The notes under the pieces: model-generated
What the model was told of the DNA's origin: nothing
The model's input: the letters and a program-made list of their open reading frames with translations, nothing else
Databases searched by the model: none
In this document: positions 15,906 through 24,805 of the stretch, in pieces
Position numbering within the stretch: position 1 is the stretch's first letter
How the letters are laid out: every line of letters starts with the position of its first letter
Translations under genes and position numbers: made by a program
Origin: Candidatus Schneewindia gallinarum
GTDB lineage: Bacteria > Bacillota > Clostridia > Oscillospirales > Ruminococcaceae
Direction of reading: 5' to 3'
NCBI GenBank assembly: GCA_904420175.1
Contig: CAJFUF010000010.1
Coordinates: 1 to 50,209, forward strand
Length of the DNA stretch: 50,209 bases

Positions 15906-16616
15906 TTATTCCCAGGCCTCCGCCATGGGAATGCTTAGTACCAGGTCCGCCTGCCGGTCAAGGGGGGTGGGCGTTTTATTCAGCACCACAAGTGCGTCCC
16001 CGGCAAAGTACCCCGTCAGCGACGCGGCGGGATAGACCGACAGGGACGTGCCTGCCACGATTAGCACATCTGCGGTGCGGATGGCCTGTACCGCCCTATC
16101 CAGCGTCCGGCTGTCCAACCCCTCCTCGTATAACACCACGTCCGGCTTGACTGTCCCGCCGCAGCTGGTGCACACCGGTACCCCCTCGCTGTCACGGATA
16201 AACTCCGCCGGGAAGCAGCGCCCGCACCGGGTGCAGTAATTGCGGTGCACGCTTCCGTGTAATTCCAGCACGTTGGTGCTTCCTGCCATCTGGTGCAGCC
16301 CGTCAATGTTCTGGGTCACCACTGCCTGCAGTTTTCCCTGCTGCTCCAGTTCCGCCACCTTTTTATGGGTCACGCCGGGCCGGGCGTCAAGATACAGCAT
16401 CTTTTCCCGGTAGAAACGAAAGAATTCCTCCGGATGGCTTACATAAAAGCTGTGGGACAGCATAACCTCCGGCGGGTAGTCGTACTGTTGATGGTACAGC
16501 CCATCCGTCCCGCGGAAGTCGGGAATTCCGCATTCTGTGGAGACGCCCGCCCCGCCGAAAAACACCATCCGCTTTCCCCGCTGTAAAATTTCATGAAAAC
16601 GTTGCTTGTCCGTCAT
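15906..16616 (-). CDS. NAD-dependent protein deacylase, Sir2 family
   Basis: 236 aa. Sirtuins remove acyl groups from lysine using NAD+, giving nicotinamide and O-acyl-ADP-ribose. The NAD-binding motifs are GAGVSTECGIPDFRG and TQNIDGLHQMAG. The catalytic His is in LHGSVH. A structural zinc is held by CTRC and CTSC, and GTSLSVYPAA completes the Rossmann fold. The start at 16616 follows AAAAGGAGG; the open frame extends to 16670 but lacks a site there. It lies alone, divergent from feoA. Confidence 0.95.
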   Translation of the reverse strand: MTDKQRFHEILQRGKRMVFFGGAGVSTECGIPDFRGTDGLYHQQYDYPPEVMLSHSFYVSHPEEFFRFYREKMLYLDARPGVTHKKVAELEQQGKLQAVVTQNIDGLHQMAGSTNVLELHGSVHRNYCTRCGRCFPAEFIRDSEGVPVCTSCGGTVKPDVVLYEEGLDSRTLDRAVQAIRTADVLIVAGTSLSVYPAASLTGYFAGDALVVLNKTPTPLDRQADLVLSIPMAEAWE

Positions 16617-16677
16617 GCCCGCTTCCTCCTTTTTCACCAGTATAGGCCTGATTTCCCCAGCCGTCAACAAGTTTCCG

Positions 16678-16706
16678 TTGACGGGCCGGCAGCGCTGTTT
16701 TATAAT
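16678..16706 (+). promoter_or_regulatory. Sigma-A promoter of the feo operon
   Basis: TTGACG (16678-16683), a 17-bp spacer and TATAAT (16701-16706). Downstream, about 16746-16761, GTTAG-N6-CTAAC is an inverted repeat in the leader that could bind an iron-responsive repressor; that role is a guess. Confidence 0.75.
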
Positions 16707-16782
16707 AAATGAGGGCCTTCGGGCTTTTCTTTTTGCCTAATTTTGTTAGTGGCTTCTAACTTTTGTCAGGGGAGGAATCGGC

Positions 16783-17010
16783 ATGACATTGAAGGATTTA
16801 AAGGTGGGCGGCAGCGGAACCATCACCGCGGTGGGCGGCACCGGCGCCCTGCGGCGCAGGCTGCTGGACATGGGGCTGACCCCCGGCACCAAAGTGCTGG
16901 TGCGCAAAATGGCGCCCATGGGGGACCCCATTGAACTGTACCTGCGGGGATATGAGCTGACGATCCGCGGGGAAGATGCGGCAAAAATCACCATTGAGGA
17001 AACGCGGTAG
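16783..17010 (+). CDS. feoA: Ferrous iron transport protein A
   Basis: 75 aa, an SH3-like FeoA domain that partners FeoB in the cytoplasm. The family pattern is visible: MTLKDLKVGGSGTITAVGG, RRRLLDMGLTPGTKVLV and the closing block with GYELTIRGEDAAKI. GGGGAGGAATC precedes the ATG. The next gene, feoB, starts 11 bp after the stop, so they form one operon. Confidence 0.95.
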   Translation: MTLKDLKVGGSGTITAVGGTGALRRRLLDMGLTPGTKVLVRKMAPMGDPIELYLRGYELTIRGEDAAKITIEETR

Positions 17011-17021
17011 GGGGAAAAAGC

Positions 17022-19025
17022 ATGGTATTTGCACTGATTGGAAACCAAAACTGCGGAAAAACCACCCTGTTCAACCAGTTGACGGGCAGCAACCAGCACG
17101 TGGGCAACTTCCCCGGGGTCACGGTTGAAAAAAAGCAGGGCCAAATTCGCAAGCTCCACGCGGAGGTGGTGGACCTGCCCGGAATTTATTCCCTGTCACC
17201 CTACACCTCGGAGGAGATTGTAACCCGGGACTTTTTGCTGAAAGAACATCCGGACGGCATTATCAACATTGTGGACGCGACCAACATCGAAAGGAACCTG
17301 TACCTGACGCTTCAGCTTATTGAGCTGAAGCTGCCCATGGTGCTGGCGCTGAATATGATGGACGAAGTCAGGGAGTCCGGCGGCAGCATCAACATCGAGC
17401 AGCTGAGCCGGGATCTGGGCATCGATGTTGTTCCCATCTCCGCCAGCAAGAACGAGGGAGTGGACGAGCTGGCGGAGCGGGCGATACGCGCTGTGGAAAA
17501 GCACAGCCTGCCTGCGCGCATGGATTTCTGCGACGGGCCGGTGCACCGGGCCATTCACTCCATCGCCCACATGGTGGAGGACCATGCAGAGGCGACGGGC
17601 ATTCCCCTGCGGTTTGCCGCCACCAAGCTGGTGGAAGGGGACGCCCCCACCATCCAGGCGCTGAAGCTGAATGAAAACGAGCTGGACATCCTGGACCATA
17701 CCGTGCATGAGATGGAAACCGCGCTGGGCACCGACAGGGAGGCGGCGCTGGCAGATATGCGCTACAGCTATATTGAAAAAATCAGCGCACAGGCCGTGCA
17801 CAAGCCGGGTGACACAAAAGAGCAGCGCCGCTCCGTTAAAATCGACAGGGTTTTGACGAACAAATATCTGGCCATGCCCTTCTTCCTTGTGATTATGAGC
17901 CTTGTCTTTTACCTGACCTTCGGCCTTATCGGCCCGATCCTCAGCGGCTGGATGGAGATGGGGATTGAATGGGTGACCGAGCTGACCGACAGTGCGCTGA
18001 CAGCGGCAGGGGTCAGCAGCCCCATCCACTCGCTGATTATTGACGGCGTATTCGCCGGTGTGGGCAGTGTGCTTTCCTTCATGCCCACCATTGTGGTGTT
18101 GTTTTTCTTCCTGTCCCTGCTGGAGGACAGCGGCTACATGGCGCGGGTTGCCTTTGTGATGGACAAATTGCTGAGAAAAATCGGCCTGTCCGGGCGCTCC
18201 TTCGTGCCTATGCTGATTGGCTTCGGCTGTTCTGTTCCCGCCATTATGGCCTCGCGCACCCTGTCCAGCGACCGGGACCGCAAGATGACCATCATGCTGA
18301 CGCCCTTTATGTCGTGCAGTGCAAAGCTGCCCATCTACTCCGTGTTTGCCATGGCATTTTTCCCGCAGTATAGCGCGTTTGTGATGATAGGGCTGTATGT
18401 GCTGGGGATTCTGGTCGGTATCCTGGTGGGCCTGCTTTTAAAAAATGTACTGTTCAAGGGTAAGCCTGTCCCCTTTGTGATGGAGTTGCCCGCCTACCGT
18501 CTGCCTGCGCCGAAGACCATTTTGCTGCACATGTGGGAAAAGGCAAAGGACTTCCTGAAAAAGGCATTCACCATTATCTTTGTCGCCACCATTGTTATCT
18601 GGGTGCTGCAAACCTTCAACTGGCAGTTCCAGATGGTTGCCGATGCAGGTGACAGCATGCTTGCCTCCATCGGTGCATTTATCGCCCCCATTTTCGTGCC
18701 GCTGGGCTTTGCCGACTGGCGCATCTCCACAGCGCTTCTGACGGGTCTTTCTGCCAAGGAGGCTGTGGTCAGCACGCTGGCCGTTCTGACAGGCGCAGGC
18801 GCCGACCGGCAGCTTGCCGCGCTGCTTCCCGGCATGTTCACCCCCCTGACCGCCGTCTCGTTCCTCGTGTTCACGCTGCTGTACATGCCCTGTGTGGCCG
18901 CTTTCGCCGCCATCCGCAGGGAGATGGGCAGCATGCGTCAGGCGGTGGGCATGATGGTGTTCCAGACCGGTGTGGCATGGGTGGTCGCTTTTGTGGTATA
19001 CCGCATTGGCCTGCTGTTTGTATAG
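17022..19025 (+). CDS. feoB: Ferrous iron transporter B
   Basis: 667 aa, the main Fe2+ importer of anaerobes. The N-terminal G domain has GNQNCGKTT (P-loop), the DLPG switch and NMMD for guanine recognition, and is followed by a helical GDI-like linker. From about residue 285 there are two Gate motif regions and the transmembrane core, including the conserved cysteine segments GFGCSVPAI and MSCSAKLPI. The length matches the shorter clostridial FeoB type. It is the second gene of feoA-feoB and is followed by a small accessory membrane peptide. Confidence 0.96.
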   Translation: MVFALIGNQNCGKTTLFNQLTGSNQHVGNFPGVTVEKKQGQIRKLHAEVVDLPGIYSLSPYTSEEIVTRDFLLKEHPDGIINIVDATNIERNLYLTLQLIELKLPMVLALNMMDEVRESGGSINIEQLSRDLGIDVVPISASKNEGVDELAERAIRAVEKHSLPARMDFCDGPVHRAIHSIAHMVEDHAEATGIPLRFAATKLVEGDAPTIQALKLNENELDILDHTVHEMETALGTDREAALADMRYSYIEKISAQAVHKPGDTKEQRRSVKIDRVLTNKYLAMPFFLVIMSLVFYLTFGLIGPILSGWMEMGIEWVTELTDSALTAAGVSSPIHSLIIDGVFAGVGSVLSFMPTIVVLFFFLSLLEDSGYMARVAFVMDKLLRKIGLSGRSFVPMLIGFGCSVPAIMASRTLSSDRDRKMTIMLTPFMSCSAKLPIYSVFAMAFFPQYSAFVMIGLYVLGILVGILVGLLLKNVLFKGKPVPFVMELPAYRLPAPKTILLHMWEKAKDFLKKAFTIIFVATIVIWVLQTFNWQFQMVADAGDSMLASIGAFIAPIFVPLGFADWRISTALLTGLSAKEAVVSTLAVLTGAGADRQLAALLPGMFTPLTAVSFLVFTLLYMPCVAAFAAIRREMGSMRQAVGMMVFQTGVAWVVAFVVYRIGLLFV

Positions 19026-19131
19026 GGGCGCGCAACCGTATTTCTGCGGCGCTTCCCTGGTATTTTTCCCCGCTGGCTGCCGTAAAATATAAGAAGGCCG
19101 GCGCTTCGCCCCAGCTGAAAGGAGAATGCAT

Positions 19132-19296
19132 TTGAATCCTGTAGACATTCTGATCCTGCTTATTATCGGCGGGCTGCTGTTTTTGGCCCTGCGGTTTTTA
19201 CGGCGGACAAAAAAGCAGGGCGGCTGTCCCGGATGCGGCGGCTGTTCTGCCTGCGCAAAGGCAAACTGTAAAGAAAAGCACGAAGATTCGGAATGA
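19132..19296 (+). CDS. FeoB-associated Cys-rich membrane peptide
   Basis: A 54-codon gene. It has one N-terminal membrane helix (ILILLIIGGLLFLALRFL), then a basic stretch and a Cys-rich tail (CPGCGGCSAC and a further Cys), ending in a charged tail. This is the layout of the FeoB-associated Cys-rich proteins found after feoB in many Firmicutes, thought to help iron delivery. The TTG at 19132 lies 7 nt after AAAGGAG. An in-frame ATG at 19126 is too close to the ribosome site. Its stop codon lies inside the terminator hairpin. Confidence 0.88.
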   Translation: MNPVDILILLIIGGLLFLALRFLRRTKKQGGCPGCGGCSACAKANCKEKHEDSE

Positions 19297-19310
19297 ATCT
19301 TCGTGCTTTT
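19274..19310. terminator. Bidirectional terminator of the feo operon
   Basis: A perfect 16-bp stem (19274-19289 with 19295-19310) with AAAA and TTTT ends. It overlaps the end of the Cys-rich peptide gene and also lies beyond the convergent surface-protein gene. Confidence 0.93.
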
Positions 19311-19322
19311 TCTGTCACCCGG

Positions 19323-20804
19323 TTATTTTACGTTTCGTTTTCCTTTGGCCTTAAGGAAAGCTGCCAGGGACAGCCCGGCAAGCACGCACAGGCCCGCCGT
19401 CAGGTTCGGGTCGCCTGTGGGAGGCGCCGTCTGCTCTGTTTTCTGTCCTGTCGGGGGTGTTTCCTCCTCCGGCACCACTGGGGCAGCAGTGACCGTGATG
19501 GGGAAGCGGACCTCCTTCCCGGCAAGGGACAGCACAACCGTTTTCGTTCCCACGGTGGAGGTGTCGAATCCCTGTACAGAATAATGCTGCACCGCCTCCA
19601 CATCGCCGTTGTTGTATACGGCGTACACCACAAGGCCGGCCGGATCAAACGTTTCGCCCACAAAATAATTTTCCTTATCCGGTCCGCTGACCAGTGTCAG
19701 TTCCGTAACGGCAAGCGTGAACGGCCGCAGCGTCGGGTGGGCGGCGCCCGCCTCCAATTGCCAGACCGTGTCAAAGTCCAGGCCGGAAAAGCTTCCCTTT
19801 TGTGCAAGCTGTGCTGCGGAAAGGCCCACAGCGGTGTCGTCCCCGTTGCTGACGCCGGACTGGGCCGTGTCGTTGTAGTAGCAGCGCATCAGCACACCGT
19901 TGTTGGTCTCCGCAACGCCGCAGCCGCTCCATGCATAGCCCGCGTTGACACACCGGGTGACGCTTCCCGTATTCTCGCCCACAATTCCGGCCACCTCCAC
20001 ATAGGGGGCGTCCATATTGCTTAGGCAGTTTCCAATTGTCCCATCGGAAATCCCGGCGATACCGCCGCCTAAAATGGTGCCTTCGCCCGCGGTACCAATA
20101 TTATGAAGGTTGGTGCTGTACAAAATGTCCCCACTGTTTTTCCCTGCGATGCCTCCGATAAAGGAGATCCCGTTTTCCGGAAGCAGCACCATCGGTGTCA
20201 TCCCATAGACATTTGCGTCCGCCGTGCATCCGGTGACGGTCCCCTCGTTTTCACCTGTCACTGCACCCACATGGTTACTGACCGTCAGGCGGCTCTCCGT
20301 CACGTCCGGTGCATGCCATGCGGTTGATGCCTGGACAGTTCCGGACACAAAACAGGAGGTAATGCTTCCGGTATTTTTCCCTGCAACCGCGCCGACAACA
20401 CCCCTGTGTCCCTCCTCTGTAACTGTCAGGGTCAGCTGTACATCCACATTTTCCAGCCTTAAATTTCGGATAAGACCCGCATTATAACAGAACAGTCCTA
20501 CCACCTTCGTGCTGGATCCCGTCATCTCCAGTTTCAGCCCGGAAAGGGTGTGGCCTGCGCCGTCGAACACACCGGTAAAGGGCGCCGTCTCCTGTGCTGC
20601 AAGGGGCGCAAAGGTGCCGGTCAGCACGATGTCGTTCATCAGCAGGAATTTTCCTGACGGATTCTGGCGGACAAGCTCTAAATCTGCCTGGGTCCGGATG
20701 GGCGTGTATCCCAGTGGAACCTCCGGCTCTGCAGCGGCGGCTGCAGGCAGCAACGAAAACAGCAGCGCCAGCATGACGGCCAGTGCGGTCAACGAACGTT
20801 TCAT
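19323..20804 (-). CDS. Sortase-anchored-type surface protein with GLUG repeats and Ig-like domain
   Basis: 493 aa. It has an N-terminal signal peptide (to about residue 26, ending in AAAAEP). Residues about 70-330 carry imperfect GLUG-type beta repeats (VGAVAGKNTGSI, VGAVTGENEGTV, IGGIAGKNSGDI, VAGIVGENTGSV). Residues about 375-440 match a bacterial Ig-like (Big_3) domain. The C-terminus has a PPTGD motif, a hydrophobic helix and a basic tail, an LPXTG-like sorting signal. It is probably wall-anchored, with an adhesive or structural role. AAGGGGGTT precedes the ATG and an extended -10 (TGATACAAT) lies about 40 bp upstream. Confidence 0.88.
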   Translation of the reverse strand: MKRSLTALAVMLALLFSLLPAAAAAEPEVPLGYTPIRTQADLELVRQNPSGKFLLMNDIVLTGTFAPLAAQETAPFTGVFDGAGHTLSGLKLEMTGSSTKVVGLFCYNAGLIRNLRLENVDVQLTLTVTEEGHRGVVGAVAGKNTGSITSCFVSGTVQASTAWHAPDVTESRLTVSNHVGAVTGENEGTVTGCTADANVYGMTPMVLLPENGISFIGGIAGKNSGDILYSTNLHNIGTAGEGTILGGGIAGISDGTIGNCLSNMDAPYVEVAGIVGENTGSVTRCVNAGYAWSGCGVAETNNGVLMRCYYNDTAQSGVSNGDDTAVGLSAAQLAQKGSFSGLDFDTVWQLEAGAAHPTLRPFTLAVTELTLVSGPDKENYFVGETFDPAGLVVYAVYNNGDVEAVQHYSVQGFDTSTVGTKTVVLSLAGKEVRFPITVTAAPVVPEEETPPTGQKTEQTAPPTGDPNLTAGLCVLAGLSLAAFLKAKGKRNVK

Positions 20805-20922
20805 AAGAAAACCCCCTTATTATTCGACGTTTTTCGTCATTACTATTGTATCACGCCTGCACCCTCGGAGCCATAGCCGTATTCCACAAATTTCCTTTCG
20901 AAACTTCGTTCATTCCCACAAA

Positions 20923-20950
20923 AAAGAGCCCGGCGAACGCCGGGCTCTTT
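20923..20950 (-). terminator. Terminator after the amidohydrolase gene
   Basis: A perfect 12-bp stem (20923-20934 with 20939-20950) with loop GAAC and a T run on the minus strand. Confidence 0.88.
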
Positions 20951-20959
20951 CCCCTTTTC

Positions 20960-21769
20960 TTATGGAACCAGTTGAAACAGCCTTTCAAAATTGCCGGACA
21001 GAATTTGTTCATTCTCCTGCCCAGTCAGGTCGAGAGAAAAGAAACGTTCCAGTTCCTCCCCGATGTCCCACATGGGGTAATCCGTGCCGAACAGCAGGCG
21101 ATCGGCCCCAAAGTGGGCCACCAGCGACCGCGCATAGTCCTTGGAGATCATGGGCAGGGTGCTGGAGGTATCGAACCAGATATTCTTTCCCCCCTGAAGG
21201 TAGCGCGCGGCCTCCTCCCACTGGCCGTAGCCGCCGAAATGGGCGGCAATGACGGTTAAATCCGGCACCTTTTGCAGCAGGTTATACAGCCGACGCGGGC
21301 GGGAAAAGTCGTACCGCTTGTCCCCCATGTGGAACAGGATGGGCAGTTTATACTCCGCAGTGCGGCGGTACACCGGCAGCATGTGCTCGTCATCAATGGC
21401 AAATTGCTGAAAGTCCGGGTGAAATTTCAGCCCCCTAAGGCCAAGTTCCACCACCCGGTCCAGTTCCTTTAGCGGGTTTTCCATTTCCGGGTGCAGGCTG
21501 CCAAGCCCGATGAACCGGCTGTATTTCTGGCATTTTGCATGGATAAAATCGTTGATGGAGTGCACCTGGGCCGGTGTGGTCGGCGCGGAAAAAACCAGGA
21601 AGTGCTCAATCCCGTATTTCTCCCCCTGCTCATCCAAATGGTGGGGGCGGCCGGTTCCGCCCTGCATGGGCAAATCATAAAATTTCCCAATGGAGGCCAC
21701 CGCTTTGTCAGCAATTTTGTCCGGGAAAATATGGGTGTGCGCGTCTATTATTTTATAATTCCTTTCCAT
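20960..21769 (-). CDS. Amidohydrolase-2 family metal-dependent hydrolase
   Basis: 269 aa TIM-barrel protein of the amidohydrolase-related (PF04909-like) family. Metal ligands are expected from DAHTHIF at the N-terminus, H in GLKFHPDFQ, H in LFHMGD, H in AAHFGG and D in FGTDYPM near the end. Members hydrolyse or decarboxylate cyclic or carboxylated substrates; the substrate here is unknown. The start at 21769 follows AGAGGTAAC; the frame stays open to 21937 but that part spans the promoter and the divergent gene start. Confidence 0.88.
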   Translation of the reverse strand: MERNYKIIDAHTHIFPDKIADKAVASIGKFYDLPMQGGTGRPHHLDEQGEKYGIEHFLVFSAPTTPAQVHSINDFIHAKCQKYSRFIGLGSLHPEMENPLKELDRVVELGLRGLKFHPDFQQFAIDDEHMLPVYRRTAEYKLPILFHMGDKRYDFSRPRRLYNLLQKVPDLTVIAAHFGGYGQWEEAARYLQGGKNIWFDTSSTLPMISKDYARSLVAHFGADRLLFGTDYPMWDIGEELERFFSLDLTGQENEQILSGNFERLFQLVP

Positions 21770-21802
21770 ATCTGTTACCTCTGCACTGAATTCTTCCCCG
21801 TT

Positions 21803-21831
21803 ATTGTACACCCTTTCACACAAAATCACAA
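21803..21831 (-). promoter_or_regulatory. Promoter of the amidohydrolase gene
   Basis: Minus strand TTGTGA (21826-21831), 17-bp spacer, TACAAT (21803-21808). Confidence 0.65.
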
Positions 21832-21873
21832 CCAAACCTTCCAATCCGGCAGGATTTTTTCTGTATGGCGAGG

Positions 21874-21902
21874 TTGAAGGCGGCCCGGTAATCGTGTACA
21901 AT
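21874..21902 (+). promoter_or_regulatory. Promoter of the DUF2207 gene
   Basis: TTGAAG (21874-21879), 17-bp spacer, TACAAT (21897-21902), 33 bp before the start codon and divergent from the amidohydrolase promoter. Confidence 0.7.
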
Positions 21903-21935
21903 AGAAACACCCCAACAGAACGGAGCTTTTGAGAC

Positions 21936-24413
21936 ATGAGACAACATCGGTTACTGCGCCTGATTTCACTGTACCTGCTTCTTTCCCTGCTTTGCGCCCT
22001 GCTGCCGCTGGCCCCGGCGCATGCGCGGGAGGCGGACGAAGGCTACCGAATTACCAGCTATCACGTGGATGTGACAGCGGGGACGGATCGCGCCTACACC
22101 GTGACGGAAACCATCACCATGGACTTTTTGGACGAGCGCCACGGCTTTATCCGTACCATCCCCCTGTCGGGTGATGTGGAAGGCTACACCGTTTCGGATA
22201 TCTCCGTGACGGGCGCCCCCTTTGAAGTTACCGAGACCTACTCCAACGTGGAGATAAAAATCGGCGATGCGGATACCACCATTACCGGGGAACATCAGTA
22301 TGTCATCCGTTACCGGCTGGTGCACTATGCCGACTATGACCCCACGGCAGACTTTTTGTATCTCAACCTTGTGGGGACCGACTGGGACACGTCCATCGAC
22401 TCCTTTACGGCCACCGTACGGTTCCCGGACGGGGCATCGGCCGATGAAATAACTGTGACAGGCGGCCGGTACGGCAGCGGCAGCATGGGCGACCGTGTCA
22501 GCTACACGGTGGAAAACGGCGTGCTGTCTCTTCAGACAAACGGCGGGCTTGACGCCTTTGAGGGCGTTACCCTTCAGGCACAGTTTCCGGAGGGTACGTT
22601 TTCCGAAGCCCCTGTTTTTGTGCCGGACGTCACAATAAACAGCCTGGCCACCAGCATTGATGTCGGCGAAAGCCGCCGTTACCGCGTCCAGTCGGACTAT
22701 GTCATTACCGTGAATTCAGAGGAAGCCACCCATTTCAGCGGCATTATCGACGACCGGGATTTGTCCGGCGACAACCTGCATCTCTCCGGGCTGACGGTCC
22801 AGTGTGAGGATGCGGAGGTTTATCTCTCGGATGACAGCAGCTATTTCGCCATCAATTTTGAGGAGGGCAGCGCGGGAAAAGTCATCCGCTTCTCCCTGTC
22901 CTATGACGCATGGCTGCGCTACGCCCCCGGCGAGGAATTCGACCAGCTCAGCTTTGAGCTGTTTCCCTACTTTGGTGAGACGGAAATTCTTGATTTGTCC
23001 ATCGACATCACTGGCCCTTACCCCATCCGGAAGATGGAGGCGTCTGTCGGCCGCCGTGGGGAAAGCGACCCTGAGCAGCGTCTGTCTATTGTGCGCGAGG
23101 ACACAGGCGTTTCGTTCCAGTCTTTACGTAAATTCACTGCCGGAGAGCAGTTCAGCCTGAAGCTTTACTACCCTGCCGGAAGTTTCTTATATGAACAGAC
23201 GGCGCTGGATGTCTCCTACCCGGCTGTCGGTATCGCGGCATTGCTGCTGGTGGCGGTGCTGGCGCTGTTTTTAGGCCGCCGCAAAAAGGTGCCGCCTGTG
23301 CTTTCCTTCCGGCCGCCCCAGGGCATGAGCAGTGCAGAGCTGGGCTACATTATTGATGAGCGTTGCGACGGGCGGGACATCACCTCGCTGATTTACTACT
23401 GGGCCAGCCACGGCCACCTTACCATCGAAATGCAGCCGGACGACCACTTTACCCTGCACAGAAAAAATGAACTGGATGACGCGCATCCCTTCTATGAGAA
23501 GGAGATGTTTTCAAAGCTGTTTTCAGGCGGGCGGCAGACGGTCACCGACACGCAGTTGGAAAATAAGTTCTATAAAACCGTAAACAAGACGGCTACCCTG
23601 CTTAAGAAAGCCTTTACAGGGCCGCGGCAGATTACCAACATCGCCTGCCGGGGGCTGTCCTATCTGCTGCGCGCCGTGTTGACAGCCGCGCTGCTTCCCA
23701 TGTGCTTTGTTCCCCTGTTCCTTGGGTCAGAGCCTGCCATACTGGGGCTGATTATCGCACTGCTGCTGGGCGTTGCCGGGCAGATGCTTGTGGCAAGCCT
23801 GTCTGCGGACATTCATAAGGGGGTTCAGCTCAACAAGGTGCTGCGGCTGCTTGGCATTCTGCTTTGCTACGCCGGCGCAGTGCTGGGCCTTGCCAGTGAC
23901 CTTACGGCCACCGGTATGATGGCGAAAGCAACAGGGCTTTTGTTTGCCGCGTCCTACCTTGCCGCCATGTTCCTTTCACCGCTTATTAAAAAACGCACTG
24001 CCTTCGGGTACGAACAGCTGGCGCTTGCCCTTGGCTTTAGGGACTTCCTTGTGACGGCGGAGAAGGACCGGCTGGAGATGCTTCTGAATGAAGAGCCGGA
24101 CTACTTCTACAACGTGCTGCCCTTTGCACAGGTTTTGGGCGTCAGCAAAAAGTGGGAGAAGAAGTTCGACGGTCTGCTCAGCGAGCCGCCAAGCTGGCTC
24201 TATTCCAGTGACCCGGCCTTTACCTTCACGGCCTACAGCGTTATGCACCGGATGCACAGCACCATGGACCGCGTATCCAGCACCATGACGTCCTCCCCCT
24301 CGTCCTCCGGCGGCGGAGGCGGAGGTGGAAGCTTCTCCGGCGGAGGAGGAGGCTTTTCCGGCGGCGGTTTCTCCGGCGGCGGAAGCGGCGGTGGCGGCGG
24401 AAGCAGCTGGTAA
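21936..24413 (+). CDS. DUF2207 domain-containing membrane protein with Gly/Ser-rich tail
   Basis: 825 aa. A signal peptide (to about residue 31, ending AHA-R) leads into a long extracellular beta-rich part (about 35-430), typical of DUF2207 with paired strands around ITSYHVDVTAGTDRAYTVTETI. TM helices lie near residues 430-446 and as two pairs at about 590-680. A cytoplasmic region between carries the conserved GYIIDERCDGRDITSLIYYWASHGHLTIE. The protein ends in a low-complexity Gly/Ser tail, as in many DUF2207 members. The function of the family is not established. Confidence 0.9.
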   Translation: MRQHRLLRLISLYLLLSLLCALLPLAPAHAREADEGYRITSYHVDVTAGTDRAYTVTETITMDFLDERHGFIRTIPLSGDVEGYTVSDISVTGAPFEVTETYSNVEIKIGDADTTITGEHQYVIRYRLVHYADYDPTADFLYLNLVGTDWDTSIDSFTATVRFPDGASADEITVTGGRYGSGSMGDRVSYTVENGVLSLQTNGGLDAFEGVTLQAQFPEGTFSEAPVFVPDVTINSLATSIDVGESRRYRVQSDYVITVNSEEATHFSGIIDDRDLSGDNLHLSGLTVQCEDAEVYLSDDSSYFAINFEEGSAGKVIRFSLSYDAWLRYAPGEEFDQLSFELFPYFGETEILDLSIDITGPYPIRKMEASVGRRGESDPEQRLSIVREDTGVSFQSLRKFTAGEQFSLKLYYPAGSFLYEQTALDVSYPAVGIAALLLVAVLALFLGRRKKVPPVLSFRPPQGMSSAELGYIIDERCDGRDITSLIYYWASHGHLTIEMQPDDHFTLHRKNELDDAHPFYEKEMFSKLFSGGRQTVTDTQLENKFYKTVNKTATLLKKAFTGPRQITNIACRGLSYLLRAVLTAALLPMCFVPLFLGSEPAILGLIIALLLGVAGQMLVASLSADIHKGVQLNKVLRLLGILLCYAGAVLGLASDLTATGMMAKATGLLFAASYLAAMFLSPLIKKRTAFGYEQLALALGFRDFLVTAEKDRLEMLLNEEPDYFYNVLPFAQVLGVSKKWEKKFDGLLSEPPSWLYSSDPAFTFTAYSVMHRMHSTMDRVSSTMTSSPSSSGGGGGGGSFSGGGGGFSGGGFSGGGSGGGGGSSW

Positions 24414-24441
24414 GCCGCCCTGTTTTACCCGCAAACAAAAA

Positions 24442-24470
24442 GCATAATCAAAAATTTCCCAGCATACAGT
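24442..24470 (+). promoter_or_regulatory. Sigma-E type promoter of spoIIID
   Basis: GCATAAT (24442-24448), a 14-bp spacer and CATACAGT (24463-24470) fit the mother-cell sigma-E consensus closely. B. subtilis spoIIID is sigma-E dependent, which supports the assignment. Confidence 0.75.
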
Positions 24471-24504
24471 GGTAGTACAGTAATGCCAAGGGGAGGGCTA
24501 CCAC

Positions 24505-24774
24505 TTGAAAGGGAATCCGGAAGACAGGGCTGTCCTGTTTGGGCAGTATATTGTAGAACATGAGGAGACCGTGCGGGGGACTGCCGCCAAATTCGGCATT
24601 AGCAAAAGCACGGTACATAAAGACGTTTCAGAGCGGCTTCGCCGCTGTAATTTAAGCCTGTATAGAGAGGTACAGAAAGTTCTCGACCACAATAAGGCCG
24701 AGCGGCACATCCGCGGAGGGCTTGCCACCAAGGAAAAATACCGCAGAGAAAAAAGCGAAAAGAAGGGCCCCTGA
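24505..24774 (+). CDS. spoIIID: Sporulation transcriptional regulator SpoIIID
   Basis: 89 aa, the expected length. SpoIIID is the mother-cell DNA-binding regulator that tunes sigma-E genes and leads to sigma-K. The helix-turn-helix (GTAAKFGISKSTVHKDVSERL) and the following basic region (HIRGGLATKEKY) match the family. The start is TTG, 7 nt after GGGGAGGG. The gene sits near a SpoIIQ-like gene, as known in some clostridia, though here nhaC is between them. Its stop overlaps a terminator stem. Confidence 0.97.
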   Translation: MKGNPEDRAVLFGQYIVEHEETVRGTAAKFGISKSTVHKDVSERLRRCNLSLYREVQKVLDHNKAERHIRGGLATKEKYRREKSEKKGP

Positions 24775-24796
24775 AGTTTTCTTCAGGGGCCCTTCT
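24761..24796. terminator. Bidirectional terminator between spoIIID and nhaC
   Basis: A perfect 16-bp stem (24761-24776 with 24781-24796) with a TTTT loop; it contains the spoIIID stop codon and serves the convergent nhaC gene. Confidence 0.92.
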
Positions 24797-24805
24797 TTTA
24801 TCGTT

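Noticed and set aside
16710-16762. Riboswitch in the feoA leader
   Set aside because: Only a short TTCG-loop hairpin and a 5-bp inverted repeat are seen; neither matches a known class.
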